From assembly GCF_048773025.1 (NCBI RefSeq), contig NC_133547.1:36500504-36564503 (forward strand): 64,000 nucleotides of DNA. Direction: 5' to 3'. Below the pieces are notes generated by a model. That model was not told the DNA's origin and searched no databases. It worked only from the letters and a program-made list of their open reading frames with translations. Below are positions 48,840 to 59,341 of the stretch, piece after piece. Positions within the stretch are counted from its first letter, which is position 1. Every line of letters begins with the position of its first letter. The stretch comes from Camelus bactrianus. Its lineage: Eukaryota > Chordata > Mammalia > Artiodactyla > Camelidae. A program made the position numbers and the translations under genes.

Positions 48840-49011
48840 TATGCAATATTACCTTAGTATGAAATCCAAGGTCATCTGTTACTCCTCCAATATCTTATGG
48901 TTAAAAAAATGAGTTGGCAACAAAAACCCATTTCTTCTTCCCTTACAGAATCATAAGAAATTGGAGGAGTAACAAATGACCCTGGATTCCATACTAAGAT
49001 GATACTGCATA
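48840..49011. repeat. Inverted repeat: 63-bp arms, 46-bp loop
   Basis: 48840-48902 and 48949-49011 are reverse complements over 63 bp with 8 mismatches and no gap (about 87% identity). Seven of the eight differences are transitions. The inner 40 bp contain a perfect 16-bp core (TGTTACTCCTCCAAT flanked by matching bases). The loop is 48903-48948. Outside the arms the two MIR copies are also inverted to each other, with much lower identity. It would form a long hairpin if transcribed. Confidence 0.92.
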
Positions 49012-49210
49012 GTGGAATCTGCAGCAGGATTGCCTGAATTTAGAGCCTAGATATACAACTTGCAGCTGAACAGCCTGATGCAAATCCCAGTCTCCCATTG
49101 CTTATATGTAAAATGGGGCCAATAAGCAATCCTATTTAAAAGTGGTTTGGCATGTACAGCATGTAGGATAATGTCTGACACATTTTAGCTACTCAGTAAA
49201 TATACATGTA
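49012..49210 (+). repeat. MIR SINE
   Basis: Plus strand: AGGATTGCCTGAATTTAGAG, CAGTCTCCCATTGCTTATAT, GTAAAATGGGGCCAATAAG, ATGTCTGACACATTTTAGCT and ACTCAGTAAATATAC. Near-complete MIR from 5' part to tail. Confidence 0.75.
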
Positions 49211-50877
49211 TTTCCCATCCATTCCCACTTTTCAGCCTGCAGCTATTATTTTATGTTATTATTTATAATACTTTAACATATAATGCATTCTCTTAATCAG
49301 TTTTTCTGCCTTGTTTTTCCTTGTTTTTCTTCAGCCCAACTTCCCAAGCACTTCCACAGAAACAGAATATTTAGATTAATTTGAATAGTAAATATCTGTG
49401 ATTGATTCTCTTTCCTGATTAAACTGTTTAAATGACTGACAACTTACCAATCAAAATTATATTTTGTACACTTGAAAATTAATCTCTTCATCAACTTTCC
49501 CAAATTTACTTCACAGTGGTCTTTCAGGTAAAGCAAAACAAAATAAATGAAACAAAACAACAAATTATGCATCTTTCCTTAGCTACTGTTTTGTTGGTTG
49601 TCGATTAGAACATTGGTTTAAAAGGATTCACAGTAATGATAAACATTACAAACAAAACAAGTAACACAGTAATCATAAAAGGAGAGAATAACTCCCAACT
49701 ATGAAAGGCTTGATTATAACCGAACAAAATGTTAAACAAAACCAAAAAAATTGAACGCAAACAGATGCAAATTAGTCAATAATATAATCAGAGAACAAGG
49801 AGAGTAGCCTCAGAAAACAAAGAAAGTAACTAAAGGAAGTGATAGCATTCTCCAAACATTGTAGAATGGGCTTTGACCAAAAGATTGAAATTGTGGTTCT
49901 GCAGGCTAGGCATTCCTCAGTGTGGTAATGTATATAAAAGTATTGAACACAATAAGTTTGAACATTGCAATTCTTAATAAAAAGTGGATATGCTAGACTG
50001 GCTTTGCCTGATACCTTTAAGTATTTGAACAAAATAATCATAGTTTTCTAATTGCACACATTTACAGTAGGTTCTTCAGAACATGATGAAACATTTTACA
50101 GATTTTCTAAAGGAGGACAGTCAACTGAAAATACAGAACAAACCTGTTGGTATCTTGTTACAGTTATATATTTAGCTGGAAATTAATAATTTAGCATTAT
50201 AATTTTATGTAGTAGCCTGAGAAAATTTAATTATGCCAAATGCACCTTAGGTATAAACTTAAATAGTGATGGTATACCAGGAATGAGGGCAAATGTTTCC
50301 TGAGCCTACAGGTGTAAGGATCAGATATTTTTGCAGTATAAATTCAATAAAATTTTGAATTCCTTTTAAGATTCTTGGTAGGAAGCAAAATTAACCAACT
50401 CTTGCTAATTTGAGCAGAAAAATGATTAATTCCAAAGGTCATAGTATCTTCAGAATTTCCGCAAAGTGAGGGGAAAAAGACCTCAATTCACATGGTAGAT
50501 CGAAGGAAAGTAGTACTTTCACTTTGGATATGCACACAGGTATGCTGCATCAGAGACTCCTCCAACACTGGCCCACTAGAAAATGCTAGGGTAGCTACCA
50601 CGTCTTGCCTCTGGACACTAGATGCAAATCCATCACTGCCACCAGCTTTGACTTTTATTTCTGCCCATGAAGTACTAAATGCTACAAGAATTGCCTTTCT
50701 GCTATAAACAATCAAGAAGTCAGAGAATATATATTGAAATAATAGTATCCAAATATTGGGCAACAGGCAGTAAAGCTCTGTGATCTTAAAAAAAGGAAAA
50801 AAAATAGAGGTGTTCTATAGTTTCCTCAGCTTATTATCTGAGGCACTTTCTAGGTCACAGTCTTAAAAAAATCTAAG

Positions 50878-50880
<3 letters not shown>
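49211..50880. other. Unassigned sequence; open stretch on both strands at 50490-50760
   Basis: No repeat family recognised. 50480-50710 is more GC-rich than its surroundings and stays open on both strands (about 70 codons plus, 91 codons minus). Neither translation shows a domain I know, and no splice or promoter context was evident. It could be a fragment of an unrecognised repeat or retrocopy. Confidence 0.35.
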
Positions 50881-50915
<35 letters not shown>

Positions 50916-51007
50916 TACATGGCCAAACTGACTTGCAAGTAACTTAACTGTTTGCCCAAACAAAATCCAACACTATTTAAGGGAAAACACCAAAAAATTC
51001 TATGAAC

Positions 51008-51041
<34 letters not shown>

Positions 51042-51085
51042 GCCCAGAAAAATCACCAGGCATAAATACAAAAAAAAAAAAAAAA
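50881..51085. repeat. (CA)16 and two poly(A) runs
   Basis: A perfect (CA)n at 50881-50912, 27 A at 51008-51034 and 16 A at 51070-51085. Likely length-polymorphic. Confidence 0.9.
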
Positions 51086-51149
51086 CCCCAAAACAGGTAT
51101 ATATGACCTGTGAGACAAAAATAAATTTAATAAATCAAACCAAATACAG

Positions 51150-51740
51150 AAATGACAGAGATGATCTGTCTGCAGACAAAATACTAACTAAAAATATTAT
51201 AAATATTACCAAGAATGGGAATGAAAACAGAAACATAACTAGGAGAGTAAATAAAGATATAAAACATACTTAAATGGAACACTTTATAATGAAAAATGCT
51301 ATGTATAAAATAAAAATTAACTGGGTGGGCTTAATGGCAGATTAGACTACTGGAAAAAAATCTGTGAAATTGAAGATATAGTGATAGATATTATCCAAAA
51401 AGGAATTACAAAGAGGAAAAAGGACTGAGAAAATGAATTGGGCTTAATTGACATATTAGACAATATAAAGCAGAATACCATTCATACATTCAGCATCTGG
51501 GAATGAGCAGAATGAGAGAAGGAGGAAGACAAAACACGTATTTGAAGAAATAATGTTTGCAAAACTCCTATAAATTATAAAAAGTATTAACCACAGAAAC
51601 CAGATATTCAATGAACCCCAAGCAAAATAAAAGTAAAGAAATCAATGTCAAATTATTATGATCAAATGATAGAAAAACAGTGTTTAAGAGATAATCTTAA
51701 AAGAAATCAGAGGAAAAACTTGACACATATGTGTATGCTA
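51150..51740 (+). repeat. Old LINE-1 5' region (L1M/HAL1-like)
   Basis: Purine-rich plus-strand sequence resembling old L1 5' UTR/ORF1 (GGGCTTAATGGCAGATTAGA, TGTGAAATTGAAGATATAGT, CATCTGGGAATGAGCAGAAT, AATCTTAAAAGAAATCAGAG). No intact ORF1. Confidence 0.5.
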
Positions 51741-52299
51741 TACATACTACAAAAGTGTAATAAACATTACATTTCTTTCAATGTAAACAAAGCTAAGATA
51801 AGCACTCCTTTCTAAAAGTTTAGTGTGTTTTAATTTTATTCCATAAATATAACTTTTTAGAATAAAAATTACTGGTTCAAAAATATGTGCAGTGCAAAAA
51901 ACCTTGGTATACACACTGACTGATATCATTTTGAAAGTTTGCAGATTTAAACTGCCACCATCATTATAAACATGCTGTTAACTTATATCCTCGTGAGAAA
52001 TGAATATTAAGATTTATATTAAAACCAAAACCTGTTTATCTTAACCAAATTTGTATGAGAAAATCCTTCGCATCTTTTCACATATTAAAGATTAAGAATA
52101 GTTTCTCATAAAATAACAGCATTTTTAAAGCTTTGCTTTTTATATGAATATTGACTGTTGCTCTGGATGTTTTGAGAGCTTTGACTTTTACTATTACTTT
52201 GAAACTTTTAAATACCTTTAGTATGTTAATGAATTAAATACAAGAGATATTGAAAAGTAAACAGCAAAGAGATAAAGAGATGAAAGAAAGTTAAGACAT
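51741..52299 (-). repeat. Possible old LINE-1 fragment
   Basis: Weak minus-strand similarity around 51820-52110 (CTGCCACCATCATTATAAAC, CCTTCGCATCTTTTCACAT). The rest is unassigned AT-rich sequence. Confidence 0.3.
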
Positions 52300-53474
52300 T
52301 TGGGTGGCAAAGGCAAGAGGCCTGGCATGGAAATACAGCTGTTTTCAGAAAGTATAAAAATCAACAAATGCAGAAGAGGCAGTACTTAAAACACCAGCAG
52401 AGAATTTAGCTGAGCTAAAGAAAAATCGGATTTTGGGGACTAAAAGGACTCACTGTTTCAAGCAATATTCCTGAACCTAAATGATAAATAGAAAAGTTTG
52501 CAAACTTCTGCCCAGAAAGTGGGAGTTATAGACAAAGGAAACATAAAACAGAGTAGTATCTGACCTCTGAACTGCAGTATTGTAAGCATGAAGTTGGAAT
52601 GGTATCAACAATCTACTGAGACAAAAGATTGCAAACTGTGAAACCTTATCTGTCAGGATGAAAGAAAGAGACCAAGTATAGCAAGAAGCAGACAGTATAT
52701 GAAACATGTACCCCATCTGAACAATATTTATGGGAAAATACACTCATCAAACAGCAATGAACCAGAGCAGCAACAACAAGATCAGGAAAGAGGAAGAGAA
52801 TGAAAATATTGGTGAACAAAGAATCATAACTGGGGAATTTTATTTTTATTATTACAGTACCCATTAATATTTTGGAGTTCTGATTTTCTAATTTAAAGCA
52901 GATTAAGCCTCCTATAAAATGATTACACACATATGATATAAAACAAATATGATTTGGGAACTAAACAAGATGAAAAATTTCTGGGGCCATTGATCAGGAA
53001 AGAAAATGTTGGGACACGGTATCAGAATGACCAGAAGAGTGTACACAATTTTTACAAACATCAGATTGAATATGTTCAGCAGTTCAACTAAGTCAGGAGA
53101 AAATCACAGTTAAAGAAAATCATAATGAAGTAATTGAACCAATAATATGCAAAACCAAAGGGCTCAGGTATGCAGGAACAAACTGAGTTAAAAGAGAGGG
53201 ATTCAGCAGCGACTTCAGAGCTGCAGGTACATTGGTAGATGTTTAACCTCTTCGGGGCTTTACATCTGTGAGGCACTGCTTCATGTTTTATCATAAAAGT
53301 TGGTCATAAAAATCTCTTGTTTGACTAATTGATTATGGGAAGAGTTCCAAATAGACCTCTTTCTACATTTTCTTCTCCCAATGTCTATTTCTCAGCACTC
53401 CCATGGCATCTAAGATGACTACTTTTACTTCTCTCCACCAAGACCCCTTCAAAGCATCCACACATCAAAAATGT
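52300..53474 (+). repeat. Possible old LINE-1 ORF1-linker region
   Basis: 52340-52860 is purine-rich and resembles the L1M ORF1-ORF2 linker (AAGGACTCACTGTTTCAAGC, GAAAGTGGGAGTTATAGAC, ACAAGATCAGGAAAGAGGAA). 53150-53470 is unassigned. No frame is credible. Confidence 0.35.
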
Positions 53475-55045
53475 TTTAAATTTGTTTGGAAATGCTAAAG
53501 ACCCCCAATAGCCAAAACAATATTAAGAAGGAAGAGCAGAGCTAGAAGAATAAGGCTCCCTGACTTCAAACTATACTACGAAATTACAATAATCAAAACA
53601 GTATGGTACTAACATAAAAACAGACATACAGATTGATGGAACAGGATAGAAAATCCAGAAATAAGCCATGCATTTATGGTCAGTTAACCTTTGAAAAGGA
53701 AGCAAGAATACACAATGGAGAAAAGACAATAAATGATGCTGGGAAAACTAGACAGCTACATGAAAAGGAATCAAATTAGAACATTCTCTAATGCCATATA
53801 CAAAAATAAACTCAAAATTTATTGAAGACTTAAAACTCCCAGAGGAAAACATAGGCAGAACACTCGTTGACATAAATTGCAGCAATATTTTTTTCGATCC
53901 ATTTCCTAGAGTAATGGAAATAAAAACAAAAATAAACAAATGGGACCTAATTAAACTTAAAAGCTTTTGCACAGCAAAGTAAACCGTAAACAAAATGAAA
54001 AGATAAGCTAAGGAATGGGAGAAAATATTTGCAAACAATGTGTGACCTACAAGGGATCAATTTCCAAAATAAACTAGCAGCTCACACAACTCAATTTAAA
54101 AAACAAGCAGACAACCCAATCAAAAAATGGGCAGAAGACCTAAACAAACATTTCTCCAAAGAAGATACGCAGATGACTAACAGATACATGATAAAATGCT
54201 TACTGTCACTAATTTTCAGAGAAATGCAAATCAGAACTACAATGAGGTTTCACCTCACACCTGTCAGAATGGCTGCCATCAGAAAGCCTACAAATAATAA
54301 ATACTGGAGAGGGTGTGGAGAAAAAGCAACACTTCTACACTGTTGTGGGAATGCAAACTGCCACAGCCACTCTGGAGAGCTGTATGGAGAGTCCTTAAAA
54401 AACTAAAAAGAATTACTATATGATCCAGCAATCCTACCCCCAGGCATATAACCAGAGAAAACTCTAATTGGAAAAGATGCATTTGCCCAATGGTCATAGC
54501 AGCACTTTTTAAAATAGCCAAGTCACAAAACATAAATGTCCAATGAAAGATGACTGGATAAAGAAGGTGTGGTATATAAATACAATGGATTATTCAGCCA
54601 TAAAGAAGAATGAAATAATATCATTTTCAGCAACATGAATGGAACTAGAGATTATCCTGCTAAGTGAAGTCAGTCAGTCCATCAAAGACAAATAGCAGAT
54701 AATACTGCTTATTTGTGGAATCTAAAAAAATGACACCAGCGAACTTATTTACAAAACAGAAAGAGACTCACAGACAGGAAACAACATGGTTAGCAGGGGG
54801 AAAGGAGGCAGAGAGGGATAAATTGGGAGTTTGGGATTGGCAAATATAAACTGCTATGTACAGAATAGATAAACAACAAGGTTCTACTATGTAGTACAGG
54901 GAACTGTATTCAATGGCTTGCAGTAAACTGTAGTGAAAAAATATATATGTGTATGCATAACTGAATCACTATACTGTACACCAGAAACTAATACAACATT
55001 GTAAATCAATTTTACTTCAATTTAAAAATGGGGAAAAAAAGATAA
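53475..55045 (+). mobile_element. LINE-1 3' part with complete 3' end
   Basis: A plus-strand artiodactyl L1, 5' truncated. ORF2 C-terminal words appear in order: RTLVDINCSNIFFDP and [16 protein letters not shown] (53791-53982), then [37 protein letters not shown] and [17 protein letters not shown] (54029-54406). The frame then breaks. The 3' UTR runs to TGTACACCAGAAACTAATAC and ATTTTACTTCAATTTAAAAA at 55016-55035, followed by an A-rich tail. It has several frameshifts. No clear target duplication found. This 3' end differs from the camelid copies at 13030 and 26484. Confidence 0.88.
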
Positions 55046-55049
55046 AGGA

Positions 55050-55282
55050 AAAAGCAAGAGAATCAGAGAGAGAAATATAACAACACAGCAGAAGTTTAAG
55101 TGATGAGGGGCTGCAAGCCAAGGAATGTGGGCAACGTCCAGAATTTAGAAAAGGCAAGGAAATGAAGTCTCCTCAAAGCTTCCCAAAAGAATGCAGTCCT
55201 GCCACACTTTGATTTTAGCCCAGTGAGGCCTATTTTGAACTTCTGACCTTCAAAAATATAAGGTAATAAATTTGTGTTGTTT
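55050..55282 (+). repeat. MaLR LTR fragment (MLT1-like)
   Basis: GGGGCTGCAAGCCAAGGAAT, TTTGATTTTAGCCCAGTGAG and AAGGTAATAAATTTGTGTTG are the polyadenylation half of an MLT1-type LTR, similar to the copy at 36920-37409. It is a partial fossil lying between two plus-strand L1 copies. Confidence 0.7.
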
Positions 55283-55289
55283 AAAAAAA

Positions 55290-56935
55290 AAATCTGCACA
55301 TACAGAGAAACTGATACCCACTCTCACCACTTTTATTCAACATAGTATTGTAAGTCCTAGCCATAGTAAAGACAAGAAAGATAAAAAACATCCAAACTGG
55401 AAAAGAAGTAAAACTGTCAGTATTTGCAGATGACATGATATTATATATTGAAAACAATAAAGACTCCATTAAAAAACTGTTAGAGCTAATAAATTCAGTA
55501 CAGTTACAGGAATACAAAATCAATACACAAAAATCTGTTGTCTTTTCTATACACTAATCACAGACTTTCAGAAGATAAATTAAGTAAACAATTTCATTTG
55601 CAATTATATCAGAAAGAATAAAATACCTAAGAATAAATTGAACCAAGGAGATTTCAAACTGTATATTGAAAGCTGTAAGACATCAATGAAAGAAATTGAA
55701 AAAGACACAAATGAATGGAAAGATATTTTGTGTTCATGAATTGGAAAAAATTAATATTTTTAAAATGTCTACACTACTCAAAGAAATATACAGATTCAGT
55801 GCAATCCTTATTAAAATCCTAATGACATTTTTTACAGAAATAGTACAAACAATCCTAAAATTTGTATAGAACCACAAGACCCCAAATAGCCAAAGCAATC
55901 TTGAGAAAGAAGACTAAAACTGGAGCAATCATCATGTTGTTTCTTGATTTCAAACAGTACTACGAGACTTTAGTAATCAAACCAGTATGACATAAAACAC
56001 ACTGGCATAAACACACATAGATCAATGAAACAGAATAGAGAGCCAAGAAATAAACCCATACACACGGTCAATTAACTTATGACATAGGAGCCAAGAAAAT
56101 GCAATGGGAAAAGGACAGTCTCTTCAGTAAATGGTGTTAGGAAAAATGGACAGCCACATGCAAAAAAGTGAAACTGGATTAATATCTTATATCATACACA
56201 AAAGTTAGCTCAAAATGGACTAAAGACTTGAACATAAGGCCTGAAGCTATAAAATCCTAGAAAAAAACTTAAGCAGTAGTAAGCTCTTTGACATCAGTCT
56301 TGGAAATGATTTGATAAACTTCTTTGATAAAAGGAAACTATCAACAAAATAAAAAGGCAACCTACTGAATGCGAGAAAATGTTTGAAAGTCATATATCTG
56401 ATAAGAGGATCTAAAATATGCAAAGAACTCATACAACTCAATAGCGAGTAAACAATGCAATTTTTACATGGGCTAAAGAATGGAACAGACATTTTTTTTT
56501 TTTCAAAGAAGATGTACAGCTGGCCAACAGGTACATGAGAAATGCTCATCATTAATCATCAGAGAAATGCAAATCAAAATGACAATGAGATGTCACCTTA
56601 CACCTGTTACAATGACTGTTATCTGTTATCAAAAAGACTAGAAATAACAAGTATTGTCAAGGATGTGGAGAAAAGGGAACCCTTGTGCACTATTGGTGGA
56701 AATATAACTTGGTGTAGTCACTATGTAAAACAGTATGAAGATTCCTCAAAAATTATTATCCAGCATTTCCACTACTGGGTATTTATATGAAGAAAAGGAA
56801 AACACTGAGTGGAAAAGGCATATGCACCTCCGTGTTCATTGCAACATTATTTACAATAGCCAAGATATAGAAACAACCTAAGTGTCCATTGATGGATGAA
56901 TGCATAAAGAAACTTTATATATATATATATATATA
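55290..56935 (+). mobile_element. LINE-1 ORF2 RT core to C-terminus
   Basis: A plus-strand L1 starting inside the RT domain. GTATTTGCAGATGACATGAT at 55420-55439 encodes the RT active-site box VFADDMILYIEN (FADD at 55423-55434), so the catalytic residues are still readable locally. It continues through the ORF2 thumb and C-terminal region (SIIKDVEKREPLCTIGGN-like words at 56542-56790) and ends in a (TA)n tract at 56914-56940. Frames are broken repeatedly. It looks more diverged than the L1 just upstream and has no visible 3' UTR. Confidence 0.82.
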
Positions 56936-58924
56936 TATATTTGATAAAAATATATCTGACATTTATCCTTTATGGTCTATCTCCCAAAACCCGTATCCTC
57001 AGGTACCTATTAGGAAAAAAAATCATACATATCCCATTGGAGGGACATTCTATAAAATACTTGACCAGTATTCACGAAAACTGTAAAAGTCATCAAAAAC
57101 GAGTATTTGAGAAACCTTTACAGCAAGGAGGAACCTTTGGAGACATGATGACTAGATGTAATGTAGTATTGTGTAAGGGGTACAAAAGAGTCTCTGAAAG
57201 GACTTATTTTTCTAGGTAATAAGTATCTGTGGGACATGCAGTATATCCTCAGTACTAGAAATACATTTCAAGGGTATAGAAAAATGATAATCTTCCTAAT
57301 CTGTAAAATGAACATTATTATATCAATTTAGGGTTTTTATTAGGATTAAAATTAGATAGTATAGGAGTCATTGCAGGTAGACTAATTGACAGTGGGTAGA
57401 TGATCAATAAAACAGGCTGCGGTTAGGGTAAGGGTTAGTTGTAACTGGTTTTGTTGCTGTTGTTTTATGTATTTTGAGTATAGTGAAAAGTGGAGGATAG
57501 AATTGATTACAGTAACTCTTCAGTTTATAGATGAACAGGAAGCTCAGATGAGTAGCCTACCTGCATTGTAACAGTGAAGAAAAGAGTGAAAATTTCATGT
57601 CTCTCACTGCATTTTCCAAAATGTTATATATAATTTGAAATTAATCACAATCCTAATATAGACACATTGCCAACACATTTTTCATGAGCTCCCGTTCTTA
57701 TCTCACAAGCCTAATTTTCTTTTAAAATTACAGTAACAGGAAATCATATTTCAAAATTATGACAGAACTTTCTGGGGTTTGCTTAGATGATCATAATAAT
57801 CTCAACCTGGCCTTGAAAAAATAAAATTAAAATAAACAGCTTTATTTGGTAAACTATCAAATTATATCCATCCTAATTACATCTATGGAACATACTGTTC
57901 TCATTTCCACTGATCAGTGATCAAGCAAGCCAGAGAGTTTTCACTCATATCATTTGAAAGAGTCTTATCACCTGCCAAATAGGCCTTGCTTTAACGTTAA
58001 CAGAAGAGCCATAAAGAGATTTATGACTCTGAAACAGACCAGAGAGTGGTCCATCTGCTGCAGTATATACAGAATTAATTTTGAACAAGGCTTTCACCCC
58101 ACTTTCTGTCTTTAAAAATATTCACTAGACTAAGTTATAAAGCTCACATTCATTTTAGAAATAATAGTTATGTCCAATCTGGCCTTATTGCTAGTTAAAT
58201 CTTACTAGTGAATAAGAAAATATATTTTTGCAAGGTAAGTAGAAATATTTTGAAGATTACTTGGACTCTCATCATAACCAAAGTATAAGAAAGAATAAAG
58301 TTAGTTAATATAACATTAAGCATGAGAGGAGGCTCCAATTATATAAATCAAGAAATTTTCAGGGACTTTTCTATAACTATATTCATTAAAAATATTTGGC
58401 CAGAAACAAATAGACTTCCCTCCCTCTGCATTCATCCACCCAATGAGACCTGTTAAAATGTCATTGGTTGGCATCTGGTTTCCAAAATAGTCTTAAATTC
58501 TAGAATTAAGAATTAATATGCAGTTTACTTTGATAACTTTTTAAATGTTTGTTGTCTTTTACCCAGTTTGGACTTAACATTAGTGGAAAATATGAATGTA
58601 TATGTTAGGTGATATCTGTATTCTTTCTTTGAATTTCAGCCAAGTGATTGCTAGAAAATAATAAATTAACAATATTTACTTAGTTTATATGCTTTTTAGT
58701 TCCAGCCATTAATATTTTGATAAAAATAAAAATGAAATTTAAAAATTTGAGCAATGTTTAAATAGTAGTTACCATATTATATCACTTGATTATTTAATGT
58801 TCAAAACATCCTCTTTACAAATTTTGAAATTGAGCAATGATGAATTTGTTGAATGCAAGCCAAGTCATTACATTAAAAAATAAGGCCAGGATTTATACTT
58901 CTATTTTATTCTTTGGCATCTCTG
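56936..58924. other. Mostly unique sequence with MIR scraps
   Basis: 57293-57415 resembles a plus-strand MIR (AATCTGTAAAATGAACATTA, GATCAATAAAAC). 57515-57590 resembles an antisense MIR scrap (CAGTTTATAGATGAACAGGA, GCTCAGATGAG). 57421-57438 reads GGTTAGGGTAAGGGTTAG, telomere-like but only three units. The rest is unassigned, with no gene. Confidence 0.4.
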
Positions 58925-59341
58925 TTAGTCAGGATTCTCCAGAGAAACAGAACAAATATGATAGATAGATTAGACAGAGAGATAGATGAGAGAGAGACAG
59001 AGACAGAGACAGAGACAGGTAGGTAGGTAAGTAGGTAGGTAGTTAGGTAGGTAGGTAGGTAGAGAGAGACAGAGAGAGGTAGATATTTCTATGATGTAGT
59101 TTTGAGGCACAATTCCTTCCTCTTTAGAGAACTTCAGTGTTTGCTTTTAAAGTCTTAAAATCACTGGATGAGGTCCATTCACATTATTGCAGAGTATTCT
59201 GCTTTGCTTTAAGTCAACTGAATGTAAATGTTAATCACATCTAAAAAATACCTACACAGCAATATCTAAACAACAAGTTATTTGGACAAAATAACTGGTA
59301 CCATAGTCTAGTCAAGTTTAAACAGAAATTAACTTTCACAG
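58925..59341 (-). mobile_element. LTR, ERVL type (MLT2-like), with complex microsatellite
   Basis: The plus strand starts TTAGTCAGGATTCTCCAGAG and ends AATTAACTTTCACAG, the antisense of an ERVL-type LTR. Inner markers are GGATGAGGTCCATTCACATT, TGAATGTAAATGTTAATCAC and TTATTTGGACAAAATAACTG. A long GATA/GACA/GGTA microsatellite fills its polyadenylation-side third. Lone and old; the same family occurs at 28203-28315. Confidence 0.75.
58958..59088. repeat. Compound GATA/GACA/GGTA microsatellite
   Basis: Successive tetranucleotide and hexanucleotide tracts: (GATA)n, (GAGA)n, (GACAGA)n, (GTAG)n and (GAGACA)n. Likely highly polymorphic. Confidence 0.9.

Noticed and set aside
57421-57438. Interstitial telomeric repeat
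   Set aside because: Only about three imperfect units of TTAGGG type; expected by chance or from simple-sequence drift.
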